NCBI GenBank assembly: GCA_036276235.1
Contig: DATBDZ010000185.1
Coordinates: 1 to 30,640 of the forward strand
From: JANWHF01 sp036276235
GTDB taxonomy: Bacteria > Planctomycetota > Phycisphaerae > Tepidisphaerales > Tepidisphaeraceae
Direction of reading: 5' to 3'
Length of the DNA: 30,640 bases
Within the stretch, counting starts at the first letter, position 1, and each line of letters starts with the position of its first letter. The notes beneath the pieces were generated by a model. The model was not told where the DNA came from and searched no databases. It was given only the letters and a program-made list of their open reading frames with translations. The position numbers were made by a program, and so were the translations under genes. Of this stretch, positions 7,416-15,912 are shown one piece after another.

Positions 7416-8987
7416 GTGGACTTTTTCGCGCGTCATCTTCTTACGCTGATCATGCTGCTGCCCGCCGCGGGCGCTGCCGCCGTGATGGCGGCGCCTTGGA
7501 AGCGCGCGGTGAAGTCCACCGCCGTCGGCGTCGCGGTCGTCAATCTGATTCTCGCGGTGCTCGCATTGCTGATCTTCGATTGGCGGCGTTCGGGCACGTA
7601 TGACTACGCATCGCAGGGCGGCGTCGTGCAGCTCGCCGAGCAATCCGGCAGGATTCCGATTATCCGCTGCCAGTATCTGGTTGGCGTGGATGGGCTATCG
7701 CTTCCGCCGATACTGCTCACGTGCCTGATCATCGCCCTTGCGATCGGCGCGGATACATCAGCCGATCCGCGTCAGCTTTCGCGACTGCTGCTGCTGGAAA
7801 CGGCGCTGCTCGGCACGCTTTTCTCACTCGATTTTGTGCAGTTCTGGTTTTTCTTTGCCGCGAGCGCCGTGATCGCACGATTGCTGTTTGCAGATCAGAA
7901 ACTGACGTGGGATCGACGCGATCTCATCAAGCAGCTTCCGCTGGTGGGAATTGGATCGATCCTCCTTTTGCCGATCGCGGCGGCCCTCTGCATTCATCAA
8001 CGGACGAGCGATCTCATCGGCTTGTGCGCTGGGCCACTTCGACAATCCTCACAACCGACCTCAATCATCCTTTTCCTGCTGCTCCTGGCGATCATGCTCG
8101 GCCGAATGATGCGCCCGCTTGGGCCGTTGCGTGGCCGTGGCGCTTCCGATCCGTCGATGTACATGGTCATCCCGCTGATCAGCCTCGGCGGCGCGTACGG
8201 CGTTCTTCGCATCGTCTTCCCGATTTTTCCGAACGCGGCGATTGCTTTGTGGCCGCTGATTGCGGCAGGTGCGATCGTCTGGATTTTCTGGCATGCGATG
8301 TCGGCTCTGGCCAAGCCGGATGTGCCGCGCGTCATCGCGCGGCTGGTGAAGATGCAAACCGGAATCATCATCCTTGGCGCGGCGACGATGACCGCCTCCG
8401 CCATCAACGGCGCATGGATCACCATGTGCGCTGCCGCGTTGGCGCAGGCGGTGATATTGTCGCTCATTGCCGCCCTTGGACGCTTGACGCCAGCGCCGGA
8501 GCGGGCGAGTGAACCCATGACAAGCCGCGCCGCGCCAATCGACGGCGTTTTCGCGACCGTTGCGCCCCTGTCCCTCGCCGGCCTTCCACTGCTCGGCGGA
8601 TTTGTCGGCCATTTCCTGGTGGTCGTGGGCATCTTCTCGGCCACGCGCGCCGATTCGATCCTACTGGATTCTAATGTCACAAACAGCGACCTGGTTTCCA
8701 CCGCGATGCTCGTCTGTCTCGGTCTGCTTTTGTTCGCCATCGCCACCGCCTTCTGCTTGCAGCGCCTGATCGCCGGCAACTGGAAGCTCGGCCCGCGCCG
8801 ATTCTCGCAGGTCAGCCCGCGCCACCTTGCGATCCTTTCGCCGCTGGCGATTCTGATTGTGTTGCTTGGGGTTCTCCCGACGCCGATGTTTTTCACGATC
8901 ACCGGGACAACCGCGAGCGCGATGTTCGATTCGATGAAGGGCAGGATCGATCAATCAAAAGTGGCTTCGCGCCGTATTTCGCATTAG
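7416..8987 (+). CDS. NuoM-like membrane protein, highly divergent
   Basis: This 523-residue polytopic membrane protein starts with GTG five bases after the NuoL-like stop, so the two are one operon. NuoM ancestry shows in YLVGVDGLSLPPILLTCL (87-104) and ETALLGTLFSLDFVQFWFF (128-146). The TM5 glutamate that normally follows this block is Ala148. The TM7-TM8 motif equivalent to LHTWLPDAHVEAPTAGS is not recognisable: the region reads MMRPLGPLRGRGASDPSMY, followed by ISLGGAYGVLR. The later lysine/histidine motifs (DLKKLIAYSSVSHMG) are replaced by PDVPRVIARLVKMQTG. The protein keeps the fold pattern but few channel residues. It could be a structural or regulatory membrane subunit, or a decaying paralogue; the open, long frame argues against simple decay. 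Confidence 0.78.
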   Translation: MDFFARHLLTLIMLLPAAGAAAVMAAPWKRAVKSTAVGVAVVNLILAVLALLIFDWRRSGTYDYASQGGVVQLAEQSGRIPIIRCQYLVGVDGLSLPPILLTCLIIALAIGADTSADPRQLSRLLLLETALLGTLFSLDFVQFWFFFAASAVIARLLFADQKLTWDRRDLIKQLPLVGIGSILLLPIAAALCIHQRTSDLIGLCAGPLRQSSQPTSIILFLLLLAIMLGRMMRPLGPLRGRGASDPSMYMVIPLISLGGAYGVLRIVFPIFPNAAIALWPLIAAGAIVWIFWHAMSALAKPDVPRVIARLVKMQTGIIILGAATMTASAINGAWITMCAAALAQAVILSLIAALGRLTPAPERASEPMTSRAAPIDGVFATVAPLSLAGLPLLGGFVGHFLVVVGIFSATRADSILLDSNVTNSDLVSTAMLVCLGLLLFAIATAFCLQRLIAGNWKLGPRRFSQVSPRHLAILSPLAILIVLLGVLPTPMFFTITGTTASAMFDSMKGRIDQSKVASRRISH

Positions 8988-9015
8988 GCTTTCTTCGAAC
9001 CGCGACCTAGCAGAT

Positions 9016-9102
9016 GGGTGCCACAGGTCGGCGTACTCGCAGACCTGTGCGTTGCCCGCGTTGGATCGCACAGGTCTCGGAGTACCGCGACCTGTGGCAC
9101 CC
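9016..9102. repeat. Long inverted repeat after the NuoL/M pair
   Basis: The arms begin GGGTGCCACAGGTC and end GACCTGTGGCACCC. A second inner pair, AGACCTGTGCG and CGCACAGGTCT, makes an extended hairpin. It is the only copy of this type in the window and sits between nuoM-like and the hydrolase gene, where it might act as a transcript end or barrier. Confidence 0.85.
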
Positions 9103-9137
9103 GTGAGCAGGATTAAGCTGGCCACGTCGCCGCACAA

Positions 9138-10262
9138 ATGACTATGAAACGACCGCTCCTCCACATCGTATTGTTTCTGCTTATGCTCAGCGCCACGACT
9201 CATCGCGCCAAAGCTCAGGTCTGGCCCCCGGACAAAGCCAACGCCTGGTATGCGCAAAAACCCTGGCCGGTAGGCTGCAACTACGGAACCAGCACCGCCA
9301 TCAATCAGCTTGAGATGTTCCAGGCGGATACGTTTGATCCGCAACAGATCGACAAGGAGCTTGGCTGGGCCCAGGGCCTTGGCTTCACGAGCATCCGTGT
9401 CTTTCTGCACGATCTGCTTTGGAAAGAGGATTCCGCTGGATTTTTGAAACGGCTCGATCAGTTCCTCGAGATCGCCGACAAGCATCACATCAGTGTGATG
9501 CTCGTTCTCTTCGACAGCGTGTGGGATCCGTATCCGCAGCCCGGTAAGCAACGCGCGCCCAAGCCTTATGTTCACAACTCCGGCTGGGTGCAAAGTCCCG
9601 GCGCGGCAATTCTCAATGATCCGGCCAAGCGGCGCGAGCTGGAGCCTTATGTGAAAGGCGTCGTCGGGCATTTCCAAAAGGATGCCCGCGTGTTTGCCTG
9701 GGACATTATCAACGAGCCGGACAACACCAATCACACCGCGTACGGCAGCAAGGAGCTTCCCAACAAAGCCGCCGCCGCGCTGGAATTGATGAAGCTTGCC
9801 TTTGGCTGGGCGCGGGAAGTCAATCCGATTCAGCCGCTCACTTCTGGCGTGTGGATCGGCACGTGGCCGGATCCGGCCAAGCTCTCCGCCACCGAAAAAT
9901 TCCAGCTCGAGAATTCCGACATCATCACGTTCCACTGCTACGGCAAGCTCGATGAGATGACCAAAGCCGTGAACAATCTGAAGCGATACGGCCGCCCGAT
10001 CGTCTGCACCGAATACATGGCCCGCCCGCGCGGCAGCACCTTCGACCCGATCCTCGGCTATCTCAAGGAACAGCACGTCGGCGCATACAACTGGGGATTC
10101 GTCTCCGGAAAAACGCAGACGATCTATCCGTGGGACACCTGGGAAAAGCAGTATACCGCCGAACCAAAGGTCTGGTTCCACGACATCTTCCGCCAGGACG
10201 GCACGCCGTTCGATCCGGCAGAGGTGCAGTACATCCGAAAGGTGACGGGGGCGAAGGGGTGA
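9138..10262 (+). CDS. Secreted GH5-like (cellulase/xylanase-type) glycoside hydrolase
   Basis: The product is 374 residues with a signal peptide (about 1-27, ending THRAKA before QVWPP) and a TIM-barrel hydrolase domain typical of clan GH-A. The acid/base motif WDIINEPDN places Glu193 at the end of strand 4. IVCTEYM places the likely nucleophile Glu292 at strand 7. ITFHCYG at about 263 carries the conserved His before that strand, and YNWGFVSGKTQTIYPW resembles the strand-8 Trp region. The sequence suggests cleavage of beta-linked polysaccharides outside the cytoplasm, but the exact substrate and GH5 subfamily cannot be read from sequence. An in-frame ATG at 9144 is an equally possible start. 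It converges with the DUF4185-like gene across a repeat island. Confidence 0.85.
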   Translation: MTMKRPLLHIVLFLLMLSATTHRAKAQVWPPDKANAWYAQKPWPVGCNYGTSTAINQLEMFQADTFDPQQIDKELGWAQGLGFTSIRVFLHDLLWKEDSAGFLKRLDQFLEIADKHHISVMLVLFDSVWDPYPQPGKQRAPKPYVHNSGWVQSPGAAILNDPAKRRELEPYVKGVVGHFQKDARVFAWDIINEPDNTNHTAYGSKELPNKAAAALELMKLAFGWAREVNPIQPLTSGVWIGTWPDPAKLSATEKFQLENSDIITFHCYGKLDEMTKAVNNLKRYGRPIVCTEYMARPRGSTFDPILGYLKEQHVGAYNWGFVSGKTQTIYPWDTWEKQYTAEPKVWFHDIFRQDGTPFDPAEVQYIRKVTGAKG

Positions 10263-10370
10263 TGGGAGTAGTCACACCCCGCAGTCCGTCATGATTCTCA
10301 TGTGCACAAGAAATTGACATGCTGAAGGGCGATGCGGCTGCGCCGCACCCGCGAAGCAGGAACGCGAGAT

Positions 10371-10430
10371 GTAGGGTGTGTGTACCCGCCCACCATGCGC
10401 GACATGGTGGGCGAGTACACCCACCCTACA
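10371..10430. repeat. Palindromic repeat family A, copy 3
   Basis: Arms start TGTAGGGTGTGTGTACCCGCC and close with GGCGAGTACACCCACCCTAC. The left arm carries mismatches against the right one, which suggests an older copy. Confidence 0.85.
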
Positions 10431-10539
10431 CGAACTCGACATTCTCAGAGCAGGTGCTCCGAAGCATCTGCGTGGCAACGATCTGGCGCGAACGCCACGG
10501 GCATGCTGTCGCAAGCCCATGACCACCCAGTTTGATCGC

Positions 10540-10645
10540 GGGTGCCATGTCCCACGCTTGCGTGGGCATGCCTTTCTTCTCGTCGTGTATTTCCCTGTCC
10601 AGAAACGCTGAAGACATGCTCACGCAAGCGTGAGGCATGGCACCC
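10540..10645. repeat. Unique long inverted repeat
   Basis: The outer arms GGGTGCCATG and CATGGCACCC enclose inner hairpins CACGCTTGCGTG and CTCACGCAAGCGTGAG. It is the only copy in the window and lies in the repeat island between two convergent genes. Confidence 0.8.
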
Positions 10646-10661
10646 AGGCAGCTCCCTCAGA

Positions 10662-10793
10662 ACCCTCTCCCCTGTACTCAGGGGAGAGGGCAGGGTGAGG
10701 GGACAGCGGGTCGCAATATGGCGCGCTTCGCAAGATTGACGCTTCCGTCCCCTCACCCCAACCCTCTCCCCTGAGTACAGGGGCGAGGGAGAA
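10662..10793. repeat. CCCTCTCCCC-type inverted pair
   Basis: Each half (10662-10703 and 10748-10793) contains an internal palindrome built on CCCTCTCCCCTG and CAGGGGAGAGGG, beside a CCCCTCACC word. The two halves face each other. Similar elements are known informally from many bacterial genomes; no coding capacity is seen. Confidence 0.8.
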
Positions 10794-10809
10794 GGCGCGC
10801 CCAAGAGGT

Positions 10810-11925
10810 TTATCGCTTTAATTCCAGCGTCGCTTTCACCAGATTGAACCGGTCGTGCCCGTTGATTCCCTCTTTCGCGCTGCCGCCGTAGACGGCGAAG
10901 ACGCACCACATTGTCAGCCCGTCGTCGCTCATCCACTTCGTCGGGAAGCTGCACGTGAGGCCTTCGCCGTCGTGGGACATCTGGCCCCAGTGCTCTTCGT
11001 AGGCGACTGTCGTCCAAGGTCCCCACGGATTAGCAGAGTCGAAGATGCTCAATTCGCCCGGGCCATCGTGGAAGGTGCTCAGCAGATATCGCTTGAGCGC
11101 GGCGACATACACCACCGTGGCGGTGTCATGATTGGGACGCGTGTCGGCAAAAATCGGCCGCGCTTTGCCGACATCGCTTGTCCATCGCGGCGCGCCCTTC
11201 TCGATGCTGCTCACGAATTCATATGACGCGCGATCGGTGACTTTTTCCCGCGGCGCGCGGCCCATGTAAAACTCGTTGAGCACGCCCTGCCTTTGGCCGT
11301 AGAAATAGACGTAACCTTCCAGCGGCGGCGGCACTCCCGTGTATCCCTTACCAAAGTTGAGGAACGTGGAGGGCTTGAGATTTCCATTGCCTTTGGAGAA
11401 GACCCAATCACTTTGCTTCCACGTCGCGCCGCCGTCGTCTGACCAGATCAGCGCCTGATCGACCTCGGGCCAGCGATTGTTCTGGGTGTTGAGCCAGCCG
11501 TAGATGCGATCGCCGACGGCGAGGATGCCGCCGACTTTTCCTTTCTTGGGGAACGACGCCGGATGGGCGGCGTCTTTGCCGCCGTTGACGTTGATGCCGG
11601 TGAATTTCTCGGGCGGGCCGTCGATCCGGGCGAAGCCCGCCGCGACGCGGCCATCCCGATCGGTGCCGCCAAAACCGCCGCCGTCGCCGAACGCTGTGAA
11701 GATTGAGCCGTCATTGGCCCACGTCACCGGCCACAAATCGCTTCCCGGCGCAGCTGTCTTCAGCGTCGTCCAATCCCAATTGATCCGCGCGATCACGCTG
11801 CTGGGAGGATAAGGAGATTTGGCGTCGCCTTGTTGCCCGCTGGCGCGAAGGGACAAGCAAAGAACCGCCGCCGTGGCGAACGCGACGATCGCGCAGGTAT
11901 TTCGTTTTTGCATAGATGAAAACAT
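10810..11925 (-). CDS. Secreted DUF4185-like protein
   Basis: This 371-residue exported protein has a signal peptide (about 1-30, ending LRASGQQ). The rest shows sialidase- or propeller-like features: ALIWSDDGGATWKQSDW (an Asp-box-like motif), repeated Trp/Gly-rich blades, VVYVAALKRYLLSTFHDG and WGPWTTVAYEEHW. These match the DUF4185 group of predicted carbohydrate-active beta-propellers found in planctomycetes; an enzymatic role is not proven. The start ATG at 11925 overlaps the stop of the upstream PVC gene (TGATG on the minus strand), a sign of translational coupling. An in-frame ATG at 11913 is an alternative. Neither start has a clear ribosome site, which supports coupling. Confidence 0.78.
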   Translation of the reverse strand: MFSSMQKRNTCAIVAFATAAVLCLSLRASGQQGDAKSPYPPSSVIARINWDWTTLKTAAPGSDLWPVTWANDGSIFTAFGDGGGFGGTDRDGRVAAGFARIDGPPEKFTGINVNGGKDAAHPASFPKKGKVGGILAVGDRIYGWLNTQNNRWPEVDQALIWSDDGGATWKQSDWVFSKGNGNLKPSTFLNFGKGYTGVPPPLEGYVYFYGQRQGVLNEFYMGRAPREKVTDRASYEFVSSIEKGAPRWTSDVGKARPIFADTRPNHDTATVVYVAALKRYLLSTFHDGPGELSIFDSANPWGPWTTVAYEEHWGQMSHDGEGLTCSFPTKWMSDDGLTMWCVFAVYGGSAKEGINGHDRFNLVKATLELKR

Positions 11926-14900
11926 CAGTGCCCCGGCTCCTTCGCGTTCATGACAAATTCCAGCAAATCCGCCACGTCCTGCGGCCGCAGCCCTTCCTCC
12001 AAACCTTCAGGCATGAGCGAAAGTTTCTGGCTGTCCAGGCGTTTGAGATCGGATCTGAGAATCGTGTTTTCCTTCCCGAACGCCTGACGAATGGTGAGGC
12101 TGTTGGACGTCTCGGCGGAGATGATGCCGACGATCGAGTCGCCGCCGGTTGTTTCCGCTACGTATGCAATGTAATTGGCGGCGACTTCGCGATTGGGATC
12201 GAGGATATTGATCAGCGTCTTTTCCTTGCCGGCGCTGCGGACGGTGACCAGATCCGGCCCGACGGCAAAACCCTGGCCCTCCAAACGATGACATGAAACG
12301 CAACGCTGCTGATAGACGAGGCGGCCGCGGTCGGCGCTGCCTTGCAGTTGCAACGCGGGCATGAAGGCCTGGACCGCCGCCGCGCGGCCGGGCGGGGGCG
12401 CGGCGAGCGCGGTGCCGGCGAGCTCGCGAACATTTGCGTCGGCGTGTGTGCGGAGGAAACGCGTTTGTGCGGTTGAGAGATCGCCGGGGCGAATCGTTTT
12501 CGATTCGATGCCATGCAGAAGGGCTGCCGCGCGATCGGGCCGCTTGAGCAGGACGGCGATCGCCTCCGAGCGCAATCGCGGCGACAGAGCCGCCAACCGC
12601 CTGACCAGCTCCGGCCCGATCTGCGGATCGGCAAAGTGATCAAGCGCGCTCAAGGCGGCGGATTGGATCAGCTGCGGCGATGTCGCCGACAGAAGGCCAA
12701 GCAATACCGAACCGCTGCTCGCAAAATCGGATGTGCCGAGAAACCGTATCGCCTCGACGCGTGTCGGCTCCGGCATGCCGCCATCAATTGCGGTCGCGCG
12801 CGCCAGAACCATCAGGCCATCGAACGTGCGGATCGGCGGCGCGCCCTTCGCCCCGCGGGCTTCGCCTTCGCGCAGCGCGCGGCCGAGGGAGAAGGTGAAT
12901 GCGTCGGCGCCATTGGCCCGTCGGGCTTCGATCGCGCGAGCGACTGCGCCGATCTGAGTGGCCTCATGCCCCGCGCCGACAAGGCCGGCGAGTTGCCGCA
13001 GGAAATCCTGGCCACTGGCGCTCTCCATTATCGCTGGCTGGTTCCAGACTAAACTGAATAGCCGCGATTCGCCGCCGCTGATGGATGAGAGGATCGCCGC
13101 CGATATCCATTTGTCCGATAAATCGTGCTGCGCGATCGTCGCCAGCGTCGGCACGACCTGCGGCCGATGGCTCTCGCCAAGCGAAAGTGCGAGTTGATAT
13201 CGAACGATCGGCTCGGCGTCGTTCGCCAGTTCACGAAGCCTTGTCCACAAGCGTACTGAGATCGAATCATCGCGCAGCGATCGTTCGCACAAAATAATCG
13301 CCTGCGCGCGAACATGACGGCCGGCATCGTCCAATCCTTTGAGCAGATCGGATTCGTTAACCGCATTGAGGCTGCCCAGAACGCGAAGCGCATTGGCTCG
13401 CCCGACAGGTGATGCGCTAGCGATGAGCAGGCGGTGAAGTTCGCCAATCGCCTGCGGATCGCGGCGTTCAAAGAGGAGGCGCGCCGCAGTGTCGCGATGC
13501 CAGCCGTTGGGGTGCTCGAGCAGCCGCACTAATTCGCCCGTAGTTGCGCGCGAGAGTTTGGGCGTCGGCCGGCGGATAAATCCTTCGGGCACAACGCGCC
13601 AGATTCGGCCGCGCTCCACGCCGCTGTGCAGATCGAGATGGCTCTTGATCGAATCGGGGAGCGACCAGGGATGCTCGATCACCTCGCGATACATATCGAC
13701 GATGTAGAGCGCTCCGTCGGGGCCGTTGGCCAGTTGAACGGGACGAAACCAGACATCGCGAGATGCGATGAACTCAATATTCTTTTCGTCAGCCGCGCGA
13801 TGCCCGACGACGCCGACGCCTTGTGGGCTCAGCACCTCGCGATGCACCAGATTTCCCGCTGGCTCGGCGATGAATGCGTTGCCGGAGAATTCGGGCGGCA
13901 GGGCGTCGCCGGTGTAGATCGTTACGCCGCTGGAGCTGGTGAAATACCCTGAAGCGCGGCCGCCGCCCTCGACGGGACCTTTCACTTCGCCGGCCATGCG
14001 CCATTGCGTTCGCATGACCCGCCACGCCTCGTCGGGGCTGATGCGAAAGGCGTCCATCCCATCCGCGTTGATCTCCACGAGGGCAGGCGGCATCGCATAA
14101 AGCGGATTTCGCCCGGCGTAGCGGGCCTCGTACATGTACGTTTCCAGCGGCTTGTTATTGAAGCACGCGAAGCGACGGCCGAACGGGTCGAAGCTCAGCC
14201 CATGCTGCCCGCCGCCGTTTTCGACGCGGAGATCCAGGTCCGCCGCGCGCGGGTCGAACGAAAAATCCCGCGTGCGGAGATTGAGCGGCTTGTCCTGCGC
14301 ATCGGGACGAACGACCATGCCGCCGTTCTCAGAAGTGGTGCCGAAGATGCGGCCATCCATCGACCACGTCAGCCCGTTCACCAACCCCTGCACATTCAGC
14401 GGCACGGTCGTGACGCCAAACCCGGTGAGGATTGTCTTGCGAACGTCGGCGACACCGTCGTGCTTCGTGTCCTTAAAATAAAGCAGATCAGGAGATGCCG
14501 TGACAAAGACGCCGCCGTCGTAGGCCAGCGCGCTGGTCGGCCAGGGGAGATTGTCGGCGTAGACGGTGGCTTTGTCGTAATGCCCGTCGCCGCGCGTGTC
14601 TTCCAGCAGCTTGATGCGGCCGGGGTGCTCTTCGCGCAAGTCCGGATACCCGAGCATCTCAACAACAAAGAGGCGGCCATCCTCGTCAAAGCTGATCCCC
14701 ACCGGACTTGAAACCAGCGGCTCGTTCGCCACCAGTTCCAGCTTCAACCCCCTATGAACCACGATGGAGGCAGGGGCTTTCGCCGCCTCCGTCGGCGCGA
14801 TGCGCGGGAGGTCTTTGTCGAAAACAGGGGGTTCAGCCGCCAAAAGCGCGCGGCAGGAAATGATTGTAAATGCGATGATCGATATGGATCGCAGGTTCAT
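11925..14900 (-). CDS. PVC-type membrane-bound dehydrogenase with c-type heme domain
   Basis: This 991-residue exported protein has the architecture peculiar to the PVC superphylum. A signal peptide (about 1-21, MNLRSISIIAFTIISCRALL) is followed by an N-terminal beta-propeller of the glucose/sorbosone dehydrogenase type (about 45-440). A middle region of HEAT-like helical repeats (about 450-820) leads to a C-terminal cytochrome c domain, whose heme motif CVSCH lies at residues 867-871 with GPDLVTV after it. It is likely a periplasmic sugar or alcohol oxidising protein that passes electrons through its heme; substrate and cofactor are unknown. The ATG at 14900 gives a normal signal peptide; the upstream frame to 14942 adds residues without support. 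It is coupled to the DUF4185-like gene. Confidence 0.92.
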   Translation of the reverse strand: MNLRSISIIAFTIISCRALLAAEPPVFDKDLPRIAPTEAAKAPASIVVHRGLKLELVANEPLVSSPVGISFDEDGRLFVVEMLGYPDLREEHPGRIKLLEDTRGDGHYDKATVYADNLPWPTSALAYDGGVFVTASPDLLYFKDTKHDGVADVRKTILTGFGVTTVPLNVQGLVNGLTWSMDGRIFGTTSENGGMVVRPDAQDKPLNLRTRDFSFDPRAADLDLRVENGGGQHGLSFDPFGRRFACFNNKPLETYMYEARYAGRNPLYAMPPALVEINADGMDAFRISPDEAWRVMRTQWRMAGEVKGPVEGGGRASGYFTSSSGVTIYTGDALPPEFSGNAFIAEPAGNLVHREVLSPQGVGVVGHRAADEKNIEFIASRDVWFRPVQLANGPDGALYIVDMYREVIEHPWSLPDSIKSHLDLHSGVERGRIWRVVPEGFIRRPTPKLSRATTGELVRLLEHPNGWHRDTAARLLFERRDPQAIGELHRLLIASASPVGRANALRVLGSLNAVNESDLLKGLDDAGRHVRAQAIILCERSLRDDSISVRLWTRLRELANDAEPIVRYQLALSLGESHRPQVVPTLATIAQHDLSDKWISAAILSSISGGESRLFSLVWNQPAIMESASGQDFLRQLAGLVGAGHEATQIGAVARAIEARRANGADAFTFSLGRALREGEARGAKGAPPIRTFDGLMVLARATAIDGGMPEPTRVEAIRFLGTSDFASSGSVLLGLLSATSPQLIQSAALSALDHFADPQIGPELVRRLAALSPRLRSEAIAVLLKRPDRAAALLHGIESKTIRPGDLSTAQTRFLRTHADANVRELAGTALAAPPPGRAAAVQAFMPALQLQGSADRGRLVYQQRCVSCHRLEGQGFAVGPDLVTVRSAGKEKTLINILDPNREVAANYIAYVAETTGGDSIVGIISAETSNSLTIRQAFGKENTILRSDLKRLDSQKLSLMPEGLEEGLRPQDVADLLEFVMNAKEPGH

Positions 14901-14962
14901 TGCCGAATCGGTGCGCGGTGGACAGACGCCACCACAGCACAAACCACTGAATCGCGAACATT

Positions 14963-15039
14963 GTCATGCTGAGGTACTCCGAAGCATCTTGCCCATTCGC
15001 GCGAGTTGGCCGGATGCTTCGGAATACCTCAGCATGACG
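14963..15039. repeat. Palindromic repeat family B, copy 2
   Basis: The arms GTCATGCTGAGGTACTCCG and the complementary form face each other across a GC-rich spacer. The spacer and right-arm sequence GCGCGAGTTGGCC is shared with the copy at 15157-15229. Confidence 0.88.
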
Positions 15040-15044
15040 TTTCC

Positions 15045-15139
15045 TTGCGAGCGCTGTCGCGAACCCATGCCACCCGATTTTGCGGTAGCACCCGATTCGG
15101 GTGGCATGGGCTTGCGACAGCATGCCCGTGGCGTTCGCA
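15045..15139. repeat. Palindromic repeat family C, copy 3
   Basis: The right arm is intact (TGGCATGGGCTTGCGACAGC then ATGCCCGTGGCG). The left arm has lost its outer bases, so the copy is asymmetric. Confidence 0.82.
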
Positions 15140-15156
15140 CACAACCGCGAACTTTT

Positions 15157-15229
15157 CAGAGCAGGTACTTCGAAGCATCTGGCCGTTCGCGCGAGTTGGC
15201 CAGATGCTTCGGAGTACCTCAGCATGACG
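15157..15229. repeat. Palindromic repeat family B, copy 3
   Basis: The right arm matches the consensus (GATGCTTCGGAGTACCTCAG). The left arm begins AGAGCAGGTACTTCGAAGC, a variant start also seen in the half copy near 10443. Confidence 0.82.
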
Positions 15230-15299
15230 TTTCGGTGCGAGCGGTGTAAATGTCAGCGGACGGATAACGCTTAGGACGAACACTGCCCGCGGCATGTCT

Positions 15300-15360
15300 T
15301 GTAGGGTGGGTGTACTCGCCCACCATCTTCCGTTCGTGGTGGGCGAGTACACCCACCCTG
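15300..15360. repeat. Palindromic repeat family A, copy 4
   Basis: The same arms as at 53-115 surround an almost identical loop (ATCTTCCGTTCGT against ATTTGCCGCTCGT), making these two the closest pair of family A copies. Confidence 0.9.
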
Positions 15361-15366
15361 CTATGA

Positions 15367-15405
15367 AAGTCTGACTACTGCCTTCGGCCTTCTGACTACT
15401 GAATT
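15367..15405. repeat. Degenerate 7-base-period array
   Basis: Successive 7-base units such as TCTGACT, ACTGCCT, TCGGCCT, TCTGACT and ACTGAAT run directly up to the stop codon of the cytochrome b562-like gene. It has the same period as the arrays at 15913-16003, 19910-19999 and 22972-23149, but a different unit. Confidence 0.7.
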
Positions 15406-15406
15406 C

Positions 15407-15877
15407 TCACTTCGCCTTATCCGGCGCGTCGTCGTCGAGAAACTTGTCGTGGCCGTCTTCCTTGTCTGTCGTGAGCTTCTTGTACAGCTCCTGGGCCTTG
15501 GCACGGTCGCCGTCCAGGAGGGCGGTTTCCATTGCGCACATGTCGGCGACTAAATGCGCCATTTCTTTGCGATAGCCGAGCAGGAATGCATCGCGCTTGT
15601 CGGCGGGAACGGTGGCCGCCTTGGAGGGGGTCATTGCCTTGCAGGTGATCGCCAGTTGCTCGATTTTGCTGATCAGCTCCAATGACTGCGCATCCTGCTG
15701 CGCGTTGCGGATCGAGCTTTTGAGCTTCTTGAAGGAAGCATCCATCTCCTCCATGCGATTGTTCAGCTCGGATTTCTTTTTCTCCTCGGCCAAGCCAACG
15801 CGCGGAGCAGCCATGCAGCAGAGCGCGAGCGAGAGAAGAGTGATGCGAACGGCGCTTCCGTTTTTAAATGATGACAT
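15407..15877 (-). CDS. Periplasmic cytochrome b562-like protein
   Basis: This 156-residue precursor has a signal peptide (about 1-30, ending GLAEEKK), followed by a four-helix protein that aligns by eye with E. coli cytochrome b562. ELNNRMEEMDASFKKL matches the helix carrying the axial methionine (here Met42). LAITCKAMTPSKAA matches the 'ALDAQKATPPKLED' turn. EDGHDKF near the end supplies the axial histidine (His143). It would bind heme b noncovalently and carry electrons in the periplasm, though one ligand swap would turn it into a heme-free relative. The ATG at 15877 has GAGGAA upstream at good spacing; the frame to 15907 is less likely. Neighbours include Gfo/Idh/MocA and PVC heme proteins, consistent with a shared redox context. 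Confidence 0.75.
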   Translation of the reverse strand: MSSFKNGSAVRITLLSLALCCMAAPRVGLAEEKKKSELNNRMEEMDASFKKLKSSIRNAQQDAQSLELISKIEQLAITCKAMTPSKAATVPADKRDAFLLGYRKEMAHLVADMCAMETALLDGDRAKAQELYKKLTTDKEDGHDKFLDDDAPDKAK

Positions 15878-15912
15878 CGATGGATTCCTCGTTTCTGAAT
15901 GCCGCAAGGATA

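Larger units (their letters stand above)
10263..10809. repeat. Repeat island between convergent genes
   Basis: These 547 bases hold no gene. In order they contain a family A copy (10371-10430), half copies of family B (about 10443-10470) and family C (10489-10529), and a unique long inverted repeat with arms GGTGCCATG and CATGGCACC (10540-10645). A pair of CCCTCTCCCCT-type palindromes in opposite orientation follows (10662-10703 and 10748-10793). Five element types sit side by side. Confidence 0.88.
14901..15406. repeat. Repeat island upstream of the PVC gene
   Basis: This gap of about 500 bases has no gene. In order it holds a family B copy (14963-15039), a family C copy (15045-15139), a second family B copy (about 15157-15229), a family A copy (15300-15360) and a short 7-base-period array (15367-15405) that abuts the cytochrome b562 stop codon. 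The promoter of the PVC gene must lie near its left edge. Confidence 0.88.

Noticed and set aside
5407..8987. DabA/DabB carbon-uptake pair or an Mrp antiporter
   Set aside because: No DUF2309 (DabA) partner is present, and the second gene is NuoM-like; no mrpB-G genes follow.
14901..15406. Possible CRISPR array
   Set aside because: The repeats are few, long, inverted and of several types, without regular spacers or cas genes.
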